Shown here: piece after piece, positions 1 through 9,565 of the stretch | How positions within the stretch are numbered: the first letter of the stretch is position 1 | How the letters are laid out: each line of letters opens with the position of its first letter | Translations under genes and position numbers: made by a program | The notes under the pieces: generated by a model | What the model saw: the letters and a program-made list of their open reading frames with translations, nothing else | Told to the model about the DNA's origin: nothing | Database searches by the model: none | Assembly (NCBI GenBank): GCA_002102555.1 | Contig: MCFL01000008.1 | Span: 593,269-657,268 of the forward strand | DNA: 64,000 nucleotides | Origin: Catenaria anguillulae PL171 | Lineage: Eukaryota; Blastocladiomycota; Blastocladiomycetes; Blastocladiales; Catenariaceae | Direction of reading: 5' to 3'

Positions 1-525
1 CGTGTGGTCTACCGCGCGGCCCTGCCCGACATGACCTGGGACTACTTTGCGCCCTTTTCCCGCCACAACGACCGCGACGTCCAATGGCGCCTGTATTCCA
101 AGACGGGCCGCAATGACTCGAAATGGTGGCACCCTGAGGACCTGGACAACCACATTGGCATGGGATGGGGAGACAAAAATGTGTGGACTCCATTCATTTC
201 CTTCTCGTGCGATCTCGAGTGGGCCATTTACTACACACTCAAGCAAGAGTTTGTAGGCGGCCAGTTTCGCCAGTTGTACCAAGTGCAGGTTCCCGAGGAG
301 CACATCTTTGGGTACGGCGGGGACAATGCCACGCTCAGGTCGTTTGTCGACAGTGCGAGCGAGGTGTTTGCGCATCGGTTTGTCGATGTGTATTCGTACC
401 AGGAGCTACAGATCAATGGGAGTGCGTGGCAGGCGTCTGAGGATTGGTTTTTCGACAGGGCGGACATGTATGACCCGACGTATCCGTTTGCCGAGTGGAG
501 CGATTACATGAGAGATGTGTTGTGA
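1..525 (+). CDS. Compact ART/DUF7587-like family protein 1 (5' partial)
   Basis: The reading frame is open from the first base, so the true start lies outside the window; 174 codons plus stop are visible. The protein shares an ordered motif set with the two genes that follow: VYRA near the start, PFISFS then a DLEWAIYYTLKQEF helix in the middle, a QVPEE segment, SASEVFAHRFVDV, and a terminal TYPFAEWSDYM. I do not recognise a named family. The order Tyr-Arg, (F)ISFS and a late Ser-x-Glu recalls the R-S-E ADP-ribosyltransferase layout and fungal DUF7587 proteins, but that is inference. By analogy with the next gene a short 5' exon is probably missing. First of three tandem paralogues on this strand. 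Confidence 0.7.
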   Translation, partial: RVVYRAALPDMTWDYFAPFSRHNDRDVQWRLYSKTGRNDSKWWHPEDLDNHIGMGWGDKNVWTPFISFSCDLEWAIYYTLKQEFVGGQFRQLYQVQVPEEHIFGYGGDNATLRSFVDSASEVFAHRFVDVYSYQELQINGSAWQASEDWFFDRADMYDPTYPFAEWSDYMRDVL

Positions 526-775
526 CGGTCGTTGAGGTGTACATGTTGCAGATTGATTTGTTGCCATAAAGTTGCATGTGCACCAATGCATACATCAATT
601 CAGGAGTGTGTGTCGGGCCGATTTAGGACTTGTCGCGGACAACCGCGAATCGCACGCGCATCACTCCTCCCCTTTGTCTCGCACCCCATACACCGATACC
701 TACGCCAGCTAGCTGCAGCAGCCAGTATTTGAATTCTTGTCCGTTGGTACCTTTCTACGAACACACAGCGCAATC

Positions 776-1601
776 ATGACCTGGCATCGCGGCTCCTACT
801 ACAATGACTCCGACTCGGACTCGGACAAGTACGCCACCCGCCCACCCTGTGAATGAAATCTGTCCTCAATCAATTAAAGGCATACAACTGACCCGTCCAC
901 ATTGCACACTCGTGCACATCCTATCAATTCATGTCCATAGTGAAACGTGCCCCGGCTGCGACGGCGAGTGCGGCGAGTCCAGCTGCAACGATCACCACGT
1001 CGCCCGCTTTCTCCTTTCGTCGCCTTTGACCGAAAACGCGCTCGCCTCGCCCAACTCCCCGGCAACGATCGTGTACCGCGCGTGCATGGCCGACATGCCA
1101 TGGGACCGGTTCACGCCGTTTAACCGGCCAACCGACCCGGATGTTGCGTTTCGTCTGTGGGCTGCTGGCGGGCGTCACGCTCGCAAGTTCTGGGATGTCG
1201 ACGACCTGGATGACCATATCCAGATGGGGTGGGACGAAGGGACGGATTCGCCGTTCATCTCGTTCTCCAACGACCTTGAGTGGGCGGTGTATTACACCCT
1301 CAAGCAAGAGTTTGTCGGCGACGAGTCTCGCCGGCTGTTCCAGATCCAGGTGCCCGACGACCACCTCTTCGAGTACGACGGCGACGACGAGACCTCGGCC
1401 GCGTTTGTCGAGAGCGCAAGTGAGGTGTTTGCACATCGATTCGTCGATGTGTATGCATACGAGGCACTCGAGATTTGTCCACGTGCCCGAGGCGTGGCTA
1501 AGGCGTGGTTTGCGGAGCGTGCCGAGATGAGTTTCCCGACGTATCCGTTCTTGGAGTGGAGCGAGCACATGAGGGATGTGCTGGATTCGGGGTGCGAGTA
1601 G
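776..1601 (+). CDS. Compact ART/DUF7587-like family protein 2
   Basis: Two-exon model: 776-828 and 941-1601, with a 112-nt intron (GTACGC donor, CATAG acceptor), giving 237 residues. The ATG at 776 encodes MTWHRGSYYNDSDSDSD, and phase 2 closes exactly on an Asn codon at the junction. After a Cys-rich stretch (CPGCDGECGESSC) come the family motifs: VYRA, PFISFSNDLEWAVYYTLKQE, QVPDD, SASEVFAHRFVDV and TYPFLEWSEHM. The predicted product is small and soluble with no evident signal peptide. If the ART-like reading is right, the Arg of VYRA, the Ser of ISFS and the Glu of SASE would be the catalytic triad. That is inference; family membership itself is clear from the paralogues at 1-525 and 2122-2844. 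Confidence 0.75.
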
Positions 1602-2121
1602 GGCAGCGGGGGATGCAGTGGGAACGACAATGTGTTGACGATTCAAGTGTCATTTGGTGTGTGCCTGCCTCCCCTTTTATGTTGTATTGTCGCATTTTTT
1701 CGGTCTCTTTGCTCATTCGCAAGCTCATCGGCACAGTTGTAATCATAGTGTTACAGGTAGTGACATCTCTTGGCCTCGCAAAAACACATTCCTTTTGGGC
1801 CACAACAATGTGTCAAACTTGGATCGGAGTCCGCGAAGGCGTCAGTCCAAAATGTCCTGTCGACACAGATCACATATGTATGAAGTGGACTGACGTGAAC
1901 TTCGTCAATGGACACCTGATCTTGTCCATGTATGTAGCTGTCCATTGCTCGTCGCCGCGTGTCCATTCGCCCAGCGTGGACTCATTGTGGGCAGAAACTC
2001 TCTCATGACGCAAAGCTATAAAGAGGCGGCATCGCCCTTCACTTGCAGGTCACTCCTGTATCCAAACCCCAGCTCTGGAGTCTTATTCGCCTTGACAACC
2101 TACTCGACACGCCACACAGAA
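1602..2121 (+). promoter_or_regulatory. Intergenic stretch with TATA-like box at 2017-2023
   Basis: This 520-bp gap separates compact family genes 2 and 3. A TATAAAG box at 2017-2023 lies 99 bases before the ATG at 2122, a plausible core promoter position for the third gene. Open frames here have no resemblance to a known family and no supporting splice structure, so nothing else is called. Confidence 0.45.
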
Positions 2122-2844
2122 ATGTCTCTCGTCCGTTCCTCCGTCACAGTGGACTTTCTCGTCGATCGACTTGCCTCCACCACAATCACCGAAGATTCAG
2201 AGCCCGCATGCGAGACTGTGTACCGCGCCGTGCTCAGCGACAAGCCATGGGATCAGATTGAATTCGTGGGCACGACCGCTTCTCGCAAGAAGCAATACCG
2301 CCTCCATGCGCGTAGTACCGACAGGCAAAGCGACGTGACCATCGAGGAGCATCTCAACCTTGGGTTCAACAAGAGTGCCGCCAGGAATAGGCCTGCGGAT
2401 CCGATCGACTCGCCGTGGATTTCCTTTTCCAAGAGTCGCGGTTGGGCCGTATTCTATACGCTCAAGCAGGACGTGGTTTTCAACGAGAAGCGTGTGCTGG
2501 TTTGCTTGCGCGTGCCAAAGTCGCAGCTGCAAGTGTACAATGGCGCCGACCGCAAGGCCAAGGCATTTGCGTCGAGCGCTCAAGAGTGCTTTGGCCATGT
2601 CTTTGTCGATGTGCATGAGTATTCCGAAATCAAGATTGACCAGAAGGTGCGCGATGCCTTTGTGCAGTGGGTTGCGTTGCGCCGCGATGTTGCCCAGTAC
2701 GAAAGTGGCCATGCTCAGCATGGAGGCCATCGTGGACGCAGTCGAGGTCGGGGTGGCAACGGATACGCATACAGGCGCCAGCAACCGACGTATCCGTACA
2801 CGAACTGGACCGACTACTTGGACAAGATGCGGTTGAGCGTTTGA
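2122..2844 (+). CDS. Compact ART/DUF7587-like family protein 3 with RG-rich insert
   Basis: Single exon, 240 residues from the ATG at 2122; the frame is open further upstream but the TATA-like box at 2017 favours this start. Family motifs are present in order: VYRAVLSDKPWDQ, PWISFSKSRGWAVFYTLKQD, RVPKSQL, SSAQECFGHVFVDV and TYPYTNWTDYL. It is more divergent than the two upstream copies. Before the last motif it carries an insert rich in His, Gly and Arg (GRSRGRGG), of the kind that often contacts RNA. The putative catalytic Glu (SAQE) is kept. Function is not known from sequence. Confidence 0.75.
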   Translation: MSLVRSSVTVDFLVDRLASTTITEDSEPACETVYRAVLSDKPWDQIEFVGTTASRKKQYRLHARSTDRQSDVTIEEHLNLGFNKSAARNRPADPIDSPWISFSKSRGWAVFYTLKQDVVFNEKRVLVCLRVPKSQLQVYNGADRKAKAFASSAQECFGHVFVDVHEYSEIKIDQKVRDAFVQWVALRRDVAQYESGHAQHGGHRGRSRGRGGNGYAYRRQQPTYPYTNWTDYLDKMRLSV

Positions 2845-3245
2845 AGCGCTCATTCATTGTCATTAAGTGATGTGTGAAGTGAAGGTCCTTGTGATGTCTC
2901 GCGCTATGCATGTTCCATGAGTCGTTGCTATTTTTTTGTGTATGCTCAGTTCAAAGTCTTTATGCAGTCTCCCAAACGTTCGTTTTCTAAATATCCGTGA
3001 GGCAGCAGCATGAATGTTAATGGGCAAATGCCAGTTTGGAGTCGGACTCAAAGTGGACATGGATCTGTTCCGATTTAGCGCACCGTCACCGTCAAGCGAA
3101 ACGTGATGAAGCATGTGATTGTGCCACCGCACAACCGCAGAGGCACCCAATCGCAATCGAGTGCGGCACGCCGACTTCCAAACCTTCAGCGTCACATTTC
3201 ATCGTAAGGTTACGGCATTAGTGTCATGCATTCAATCGCACCTGG
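2845..3245. other. Intergenic region, nothing recognised
   Basis: About 400 bp between compact family gene 3 and the BTB gene. Short open frames on both strands overlap each other without family resemblance. It probably holds the terminator of one gene and the promoter of the next; I see no clear motif. Confidence 0.4.
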
Positions 3246-5276
3246 ATGGTCAACGCAATAACCATGATGAGTGCCGACCCCATGAACCAAAGCCAAACCC
3301 CAAATCAGCCAATCACGGTCGGCGCCGCCCTAGGCCTCGACACCTCTGCCGCCGCCACCTCGCCGGCCTCGCCCAAGTCCCCAATGTCCCCGCTGTCGCA
3401 CACGCATGCACAAGCGCAGGTTCCGGCACAGTCACAGTCACAGTCACAGGCAACTCCCGGTTCCCCCGCGGCCGCGGCCGCTGTACAGCCGCCCTCCCGT
3501 ACGGGGTCCACAACCACGCCAGCCGGTCCGGGAGCGGCACCAGCAGCAAAGCCCATGGGTGTCCGCCTGGAACGTTGCCGCCAGTGTAAAGACGTGTTTG
3601 GGTGCCAACTCGACTTGCGCTCGTCCGACCTCTTTACCGACATTGAGCTCGTGTTGCCCTCCGGCCACAGGCTGCGTGCCCACAAACTCGTTCTCGCCAC
3701 AGCCTCGCCCGTCCTGCGTGCCAGACTCAGTGAACAGCCCGATATCACCTCCCTCGACCTCAAGGACTTTTTGCTCGTCGACCCGCACAATGTTGCACCC
3801 GCCGTGGTGGATTTTATGTATTCTCGCCAGGCCGTTGTCCACGCCGGCAATGTGCTCGGCATGACCCGCGCTGCCCGGGATTTGGGTATTGTGGATCTGT
3901 TCCAGCTGTCTTCGGGCATTCTCTCTCGCTTTGTGGTTGCCGACCCGCACGCCATGCTCCCCACGGCTGTCCAATTCAACTTGCACGATCTGACGGCACA
4001 AATCGTGGACGTATTGCTCGCCCCCGGTCGCACGCTGGATCAACGTACCTGGGACGCTCTCGCGCATTTGCCCGCTGCTCAATTCTCTGCCCTGCTTGCC
4101 TCGCCGCAATGCCCGCTCACCCCGAACCAGCGCTTCGAGGCTGTGCGCGCATTTGTTGATCGCAATGCCGAGTCGGGCGATCACCGCAAGTGCCTCATTC
4201 ACCCAGACGCTCCTCCCGCATCTCCATCGGGCCAAGTCGAGTCGGATTTGTGCATCTGCTCGTCCATCCGCCCACTCACGCCCGAAGAGATTCGCGCCAT
4301 TTGGACCGTGGTCGATTTTTCCGCCCTCGAACCCGACGTGCTGTCCATGGCGTTCACCATGAAACATGTCCCTCAAGATCTCGTGTTCGGTGCCGTCATG
4401 TCCAAGCTGATGCAAATGCAGTCGAGCGCCGCAAGCATTCATTCGGCCACGTCGCCCGCGCCTTCGCATGTTGTGCAACACCCGCATCACCCACAACCTC
4501 AAGTCCAACAGCAGCCTCAGCAACAGCCGCAGGCGACGGGCAACATGTCGCAAGCCGAGCAAATGGCATTTGTTGCCTCGACGCTTTCGCGTATGAAGCT
4601 TGCCCAACAACAGCAACAGCAACAGCAGCAGCAACCGTCCGTGGACCCGAAACCCATGCCGCCCACGCCCATGTCGCACCCGCCACAGCCGCCGCAGCCC
4701 GCATCGCCGACTGCTTCCAACCACCCGCAACCGCTTCCGCTCAACCAAATCCGGACTGTTCCCCAGCAAACCGACTCTATGTACTCACCGCACGCCACCC
4801 CGCAAGCGCGGCCTGCGCCCACGCCCGTTGTGGTCCAGGTGCAGACGCAACAGCAAGCGGGACATAACCAGTATGTGCCCCCGCAACAGCAACAAGCCAG
4901 TCATGCCAACGCCAACGCCAACGCCAACGGAGGTGTGTGGACACCGCAGGGTTTCCCGCAACAGCAGCAACAGCAACAAGCGCCCGCACATCCGTCAGGC
5001 CCACCCCCTGCCCAGCAGCAGCACCAGTATGCGCAGCAGCAGCAGTACCAGCAACAGCAACAACAGCAGCAGCAGTACGCGCAGCAGCAGCAAATGTACC
5101 AGCAGCGGAGACAGTCTGCGAGCGGCCAAGGCTCGTCGTCGTCGCTGACTGCCCCGCAGCAACCGCACGGTGGCCAGGATGTCGATGGGCGGACCATGAG
5201 CCCGAGCTCATCGAGCGACAAGATCAATAAGGGTGGGAGCAAGGTCATGAGCCGATTGAGTAAGTTGCTCGGGTAA
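3246..5276 (+). CDS. BTB/POZ-BACK domain protein with poly-Gln C-terminal half
   Basis: Single exon, 676 residues; the ATG at 3246 is followed by two further Met codons within seven residues, so the exact start is uncertain. Residues about 1-110 are Ala/Pro/Ser/Gln-rich. A BTB fold follows at about 115-225: DLFTDIELVLPSGHRLRAHK, then LVLATASPVLRARL. A BACK-like helical region follows to about 320. The second half is disordered, with repeated Gln tracts, short Asn-Ala repeats and Pro-rich runs, ending in a basic tail (SKVMSRLSKLLG). BTB proteins commonly dimerise and act as Cullin-3 adaptors or chromatin factors; which applies here cannot be read from sequence. Several long antisense frames across it are shadows. 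Confidence 0.85.
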   Translation: MVNAITMMSADPMNQSQTPNQPITVGAALGLDTSAAATSPASPKSPMSPLSHTHAQAQVPAQSQSQSQATPGSPAAAAAVQPPSRTGSTTTPAGPGAAPAAKPMGVRLERCRQCKDVFGCQLDLRSSDLFTDIELVLPSGHRLRAHKLVLATASPVLRARLSEQPDITSLDLKDFLLVDPHNVAPAVVDFMYSRQAVVHAGNVLGMTRAARDLGIVDLFQLSSGILSRFVVADPHAMLPTAVQFNLHDLTAQIVDVLLAPGRTLDQRTWDALAHLPAAQFSALLASPQCPLTPNQRFEAVRAFVDRNAESGDHRKCLIHPDAPPASPSGQVESDLCICSSIRPLTPEEIRAIWTVVDFSALEPDVLSMAFTMKHVPQDLVFGAVMSKLMQMQSSAASIHSATSPAPSHVVQHPHHPQPQVQQQPQQQPQATGNMSQAEQMAFVASTLSRMKLAQQQQQQQQQQPSVDPKPMPPTPMSHPPQPPQPASPTASNHPQPLPLNQIRTVPQQTDSMYSPHATPQARPAPTPVVVQVQTQQQAGHNQYVPPQQQQASHANANANANGGVWTPQGFPQQQQQQQAPAHPSGPPPAQQQHQYAQQQQYQQQQQQQQQYAQQQQMYQQRRQSASGQGSSSSLTAPQQPHGGQDVDGRTMSPSSSSDKINKGGSKVMSRLSKLLG

Positions 5277-5811
5277 GCAGACATGCATGTATAGATGTGT
5301 GCGAATGCAGACTGGATTTCATTTGTGTCGTTTTCGTCATTCTTTTCCTTTGGTTGGGGCCAGTGTGTTTGTTTGTTTTCTGCGCCTCCTTCATGCACAC
5401 ACGTGTTCTTGTGTCTTGTGTTTCTTGTCTATTTGTTTTCATTTCCACGGGCCCAGTTCGTAGATACAGATTCACCGTTCCTGTCATCGTAAAATCTCGG
5501 GGTTCTGCAAAAGTATTATCGTCTTGAACGGAAACCTGTGAGCCCACTGGCTTGCCATCAAATATCATACACGCATAAGCATGTGCTGCCCACTTCGGCT
5601 CTTCGTCTTGTCAACATATCATAAGTGACGGGCAGTTGCTTTCGCGTCAGCTGCAATGTTCACGGGCGTGGGAACGCGTCACGTGAGGGCGGATGAGCAT
5701 GCAAGCAAGCGTGGCTTCCTTGCCCCACGCGGTTCGGCAGCGGGTGCCGGCAGAACGCGAGACAACGACGTTGTATCGCATCCATGCACAGCCGCATGCC
5801 AGAAAACAAAA
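5277..5811. other. Intergenic region between BTB and ZPR1-like genes
   Basis: About 535 bp. The first 150 bases are T-rich on this strand, consistent with a 3' UTR. The frame of the ZPR1-like gene is open back to 5656, but that extension is unlike ZPR1 proteins and is treated as 5' UTR. No other feature recognised. Confidence 0.4.
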
Positions 5812-6699
5812 ATGACCAAGAAGAACTCGACCCCGCGCCGCCCCACGCCCCGCCACAAGCTCGCAAAGTCTGCCGCCGCCGCCGCCAAGCCCGCCTCCAC
5901 TTCCACCTCCAGTTCCACTGACGCCACCGCCGTTGTTACTCCGACATCGCCCACCACCACCGAAACCGCAAACATGACTGCCGCCGTCCCCGAACCCACT
6001 CTTGGCGCCGTACCCATGTCTCTCGCTCGCCCGTGCCCAAACTGCGGCGTCACGACCGAAGCCATGGCGGTGCTGACCCGTCTTCCGTTCTGGGACCGCG
6101 ACCTGGCGGCCACCCGGCACTCGTGCCACGCATGCCGCAACGTGTGCACCAAGTACACGGTGGGCACGCAGCCCACCCATCCTAAGGGCCAAAAGACCAC
6201 GCTGCGCCTGCGCCGCCCGAGCGACCTCGATCGCGACTTGCTCAAGAGCGAGTTTGCGACCTTATCGATTGCCCGGCTTGGACTTACGTTGAGCGAGGAT
6301 GCAATGTGTGGCACGCTGTGCACGGTGCGTGAGCTGCTGACATTTGTGCGCGGGGACGTTGCGGGCAACTATGCTCGTGCCTTGGCCCAGATGGACGAGC
6401 AGAGCAAGGCCAGTGAGGATCCGCAGATGCAGGCGCTCGAGCACTTTTTGAGCATTCTGTCGGGCATTTTGGCGCTCGAGGCGGGTGCCGATGCCGCGGA
6501 TGCGGAGGCCAACGAGGATTTGTTTATCGCGGCTGGATTGGCTACCGAAGAGGAACCGTTGACGGTCGAGTTGGAGGATCCAGCGGGCAACTCGTTCATC
6601 AAGCCAAAGGTTGCGCCGCCCGCCCTGGATCAGGATTTGGTCGTGGTTGAATTTGAGCGGACCGAGGAAATCAAGGCCAAGTTCGGTTTCGAGTCATGA
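5812..6699 (+). CDS. ZPR1: ZPR1-type zinc-finger protein with a single ZPR1 domain
   Basis: Start placed at the ATG at 5812 (context ACAAAAATGACC), giving 295 residues. After a basic, Ala/Ser/Thr-rich N-terminus comes a four-Cys zinc ribbon, CPNCG at about 75-79 and CHAC at about 109-112. The ZPR1 alpha/beta domain follows: a TTLRLRRPSDLDRDLLKSE segment, a TLCTVRELL motif, a helical insert, then LEDPAGNSFIKP and FERTEE, which are signature motifs of the family. Eukaryotic ZPR1, an EF1A folding and binding factor, normally has two such domains in about 450 residues; only one is present here. It may be a shortened paralogue rather than the main ZPR1. Confidence 0.82.
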   Translation: MTKKNSTPRRPTPRHKLAKSAAAAAKPASTSTSSSTDATAVVTPTSPTTTETANMTAAVPEPTLGAVPMSLARPCPNCGVTTEAMAVLTRLPFWDRDLAATRHSCHACRNVCTKYTVGTQPTHPKGQKTTLRLRRPSDLDRDLLKSEFATLSIARLGLTLSEDAMCGTLCTVRELLTFVRGDVAGNYARALAQMDEQSKASEDPQMQALEHFLSILSGILALEAGADAADAEANEDLFIAAGLATEEEPLTVELEDPAGNSFIKPKVAPPALDQDLVVVEFERTEEIKAKFGFES

Positions 6700-6788
6700 C
6701 ATGTGTTCGATGTGCCTCTTGTCAAGTGAATTCGGAGTAGATTTTCAATGTACAACGACTCTTTATCGTGTTTGTCCATTGTCTTAGC

Positions 6789-9291
6789 CTATCGCTTCGC
6801 ATCACCCGCAACCTCGTCTTGAACCGCACTCCACACCTCTTCCGGATCGGCGACAAATCCACTCTCCAGCACACCTGCCGACGGCGGTCGATGTGTTGGC
6901 TCCAACGGGCCAGCAACAACAACCTCGGCACTCTCGACCCGCTGCGCAACCGTTGTCGTTGCGGCGCTTGATGCCCTACTGGGCGCCTTGGTGCTCTTTC
7001 CGAACGCCTTCCTCCAACTCACCACGGCCTCGCCCTGCGCCTTGCTTCCGTAAGGCGCTCCTAACTCGACGGCCCTGGACTCTTGCGTCTCGCGTCTCTC
7101 ACGCACTCTTCGTCGTCGCGCAAGACCGACAATCATGGCAACCACCAATAACGTGCCCACGGCACCTCCTACTGCAGCAAACAGCGGCGACACCAGTGCA
7201 CTGCTTGCGCCTGATCCCGATGCTGTACTTGAGTCGCCTCCCGTCACTCCAGCCTCTTGCGACCCACAAACGGGCAACTTTGCCGCCGCAATTTCCCGCT
7301 GGCACGCTGGGTCCCAGCCCAGGTATGCGGTTTTGGGCGCGTCGGCTGGTAACGGCGTGTGGCATGTGAACCGGTTGGCGCCCGTGACTTGGCATTCGAA
7401 GAAAACGTACATTGGCGGGAAGCCGCCACTGAGTTGGTTGTGGTGCAGGTTTCTGCGTGACATGACGCCGCAAGCGAGGCCGTAACCCGGAAAGTGAGTA
7501 AGAGACCAAAAGTGGGAACAAGATCAAGGAACTAGCACACGTACAGATGGGTCAAATTGGCAATGTTGGCGAGGTTGGGCGACAGAGAGCCCGTGAATCG
7601 GTTGTTTGCTAGGTTCCTAGACGACAATGGAGTGTGAGACACGCACGCAATCTTGAGCTTTGTTGTCGACGGTCAATGGCGCGAAAGGCGTACAGTTCCC
7701 GCAAGGTGCGGATGTCGCCCAAACTAGACGGAATCGTCCCCGACAGCCTATTGCCCGATAGGTTGCTACATGCGATGCGATCGAGTCGAACGTGGGTGAG
7801 ACAAGTTTGTTTGTTGAGCAGCCGCGCCGTGTGCATGGGCAGTGAAATGGGTTTATGTACAACTCGATGAGGGCGGTGAGCTGACCAATGGCAGCGGGAA
7901 GCGGGCCATCAAACTGGTTATCAAACATCCTCCTGCGGACACACACAATTGCACAAGACGTTAGACAAAGTGATGAGACGACTGTTTCGAGTCAGAAAAT
8001 AGTCTGTACAGGAACCGAAGTTTGATGAGGTTGGTCAACGACTCGGGAATCGGGCCGGTAAATGCATTCTTGCTCACATCGCTGGCCAGGGAAGTCAACA
8101 TGAGCAGTCCGAGCAGATGAATCACTGAGAAAAGTCTGAGGCGGATAGCGTACAGTCCCGTCAAGTCCGTCAGCTGTCCGATAGCCTCGGGCAGCTTGCC
8201 GGTAAACTTGTTGTCAGATATACCCCTGCCCCAACAAGTTTGTCAGCATGATCAAGGACGCCGAAACGAAGGAAACACATAGCCCGAGGCGGCGTACAGG
8301 TAGGTGAGCCGCTTGAGCTTGGTGATAGCATCGAGGTTGAACTCGGTAAATTTGTTGTTTCGAATGATCCTTTTGATGGAACCTCAGGGTTAGCGAGCCA
8401 TTCGCGGGAACAAGGCAAGTATGGGAATCATTACGCATACAAGTCGCTCAACTGGGGCAAATCCGAGAGGTCGGGAAAGCGACCACCCAGGTTGGTATTT
8501 TGAATGGTCCTATGATACCAGCCTCAGGTGAGAATGAGGAAAAGGAGCACACATGGAACTTAAAGACGTACAACTCACGCAAACTGGACATGCCCCGCAA
8601 CGAGGCCGGTAATGATCCATCGAGCAAAACGTCGGAAATGAACCTAAGCAAGGCATAAACGAGAATGAGAAGACATCTCGACCATTGCAGGGCTCAAGGA
8701 CGTACACTTTTCGCAACTGGGAAGCAGTGTTGAATCCATCGGGTATTGGACCGGTGGTCGGATTCTCCATCAGCCAACTGTGTTGCGCACAGGGTGAGTT
8801 TTGACCGTCTGTGTCAGCATATCAAAAGCCAGTAATGAGATGTTCATACAATTCGTCGAGTTTCGGGAGTTTGAAGAGGTCCTTTGGCAGTGGACCAGAC
8901 GTGTTGGTGTTGTGCAAACGCCTAAACAGCCAAACGGAGGTCAGAATGGACAATGGCGCCAACAAGTCAGACGAGAGAAAGTGAAAACAGACAGTCGGGT
9001 GAGCTCGGTCAGCTTGGCGATATCATCCGAAAGCGGGCCGGCGAGTGGAATGTCGACAAGGGAGCTAGGTAGTTGTCGCGATGAATCGATTGAGTCAGAA
9101 TTTTCCCGAAAGTCAATTGGCTGGGCATTAGACCATCCATACAGATGATAGATTCGGCCGAGGACACAGTAAATGGCGTCTTTCCTCCACCCACAGCAGC
9201 CGGAGGCGGGCGGCGGGTCGACTGCCCTGGGCGACCATGGGAGGCCGGCGACGATGGCACAGTCGTTGGGCTCTGAAGCCGAGGATGACAT
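6789..9291 (-). CDS. Leucine-rich-repeat single-pass membrane receptor-like protein, one exon per LRR
   Basis: Thirteen exons, 533 residues. Exons (minus strand order): 9291-9143, 9064-8993, 8921-8850, 8777-8706, 8643-8572, 8509-8441, 8369-8298, 8225-8154, 8081-8010, 7932-7861, 7765-7694, 7616-7545, 7452-6789. Exon 1 has a CCGW cap like plant-type LRR N-termini. Ten internal exons are exactly 72 nt and one is 69 nt; each codes one 24-residue LRR of the xLxxNxFxGxLP type. All introns are phase 2, splitting the same Leu codon. The last exon holds a final LRR, a Ser/Gly linker, one membrane helix (SALVSPLFAAVGGAVGTLLV then an RRRR stop-transfer) and a cytoplasmic tail of about 120 residues with no kinase. 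No signal peptide is visible at this start, so an upstream exon may be missing. Confidence 0.85.
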
Positions 9292-9565
9292 TGTTTGGTT
9301 GGGACTTGCGGGATGGTGTCAAAGTCTTGTCTTGATGGTATTCAGGGTGCATGCATTGAGTCTGAGTCGTGGCCGTGGCATCATGATATTACCCTATAGG
9401 TGATGCAGACTCGAAGAGACAGATGAACGGACAGATGGATGGACTGTGAAATGTGTGCAATGTTTGCAGAGCTGTCTCGCGCACTGATCCTCTCATCGGT
9501 CTCTCCAACATTGCAAACTGGACGATGACGAATAATGATGCATGAATCCTTGAATTGCATTCACC

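Noticed and set aside
3444-4769. 441-codon antisense ORF across the BTB gene
   Set aside because: Shadow of GC-rich coding sequence and CAG-type Gln tracts; the sense frame has clear BTB motifs.
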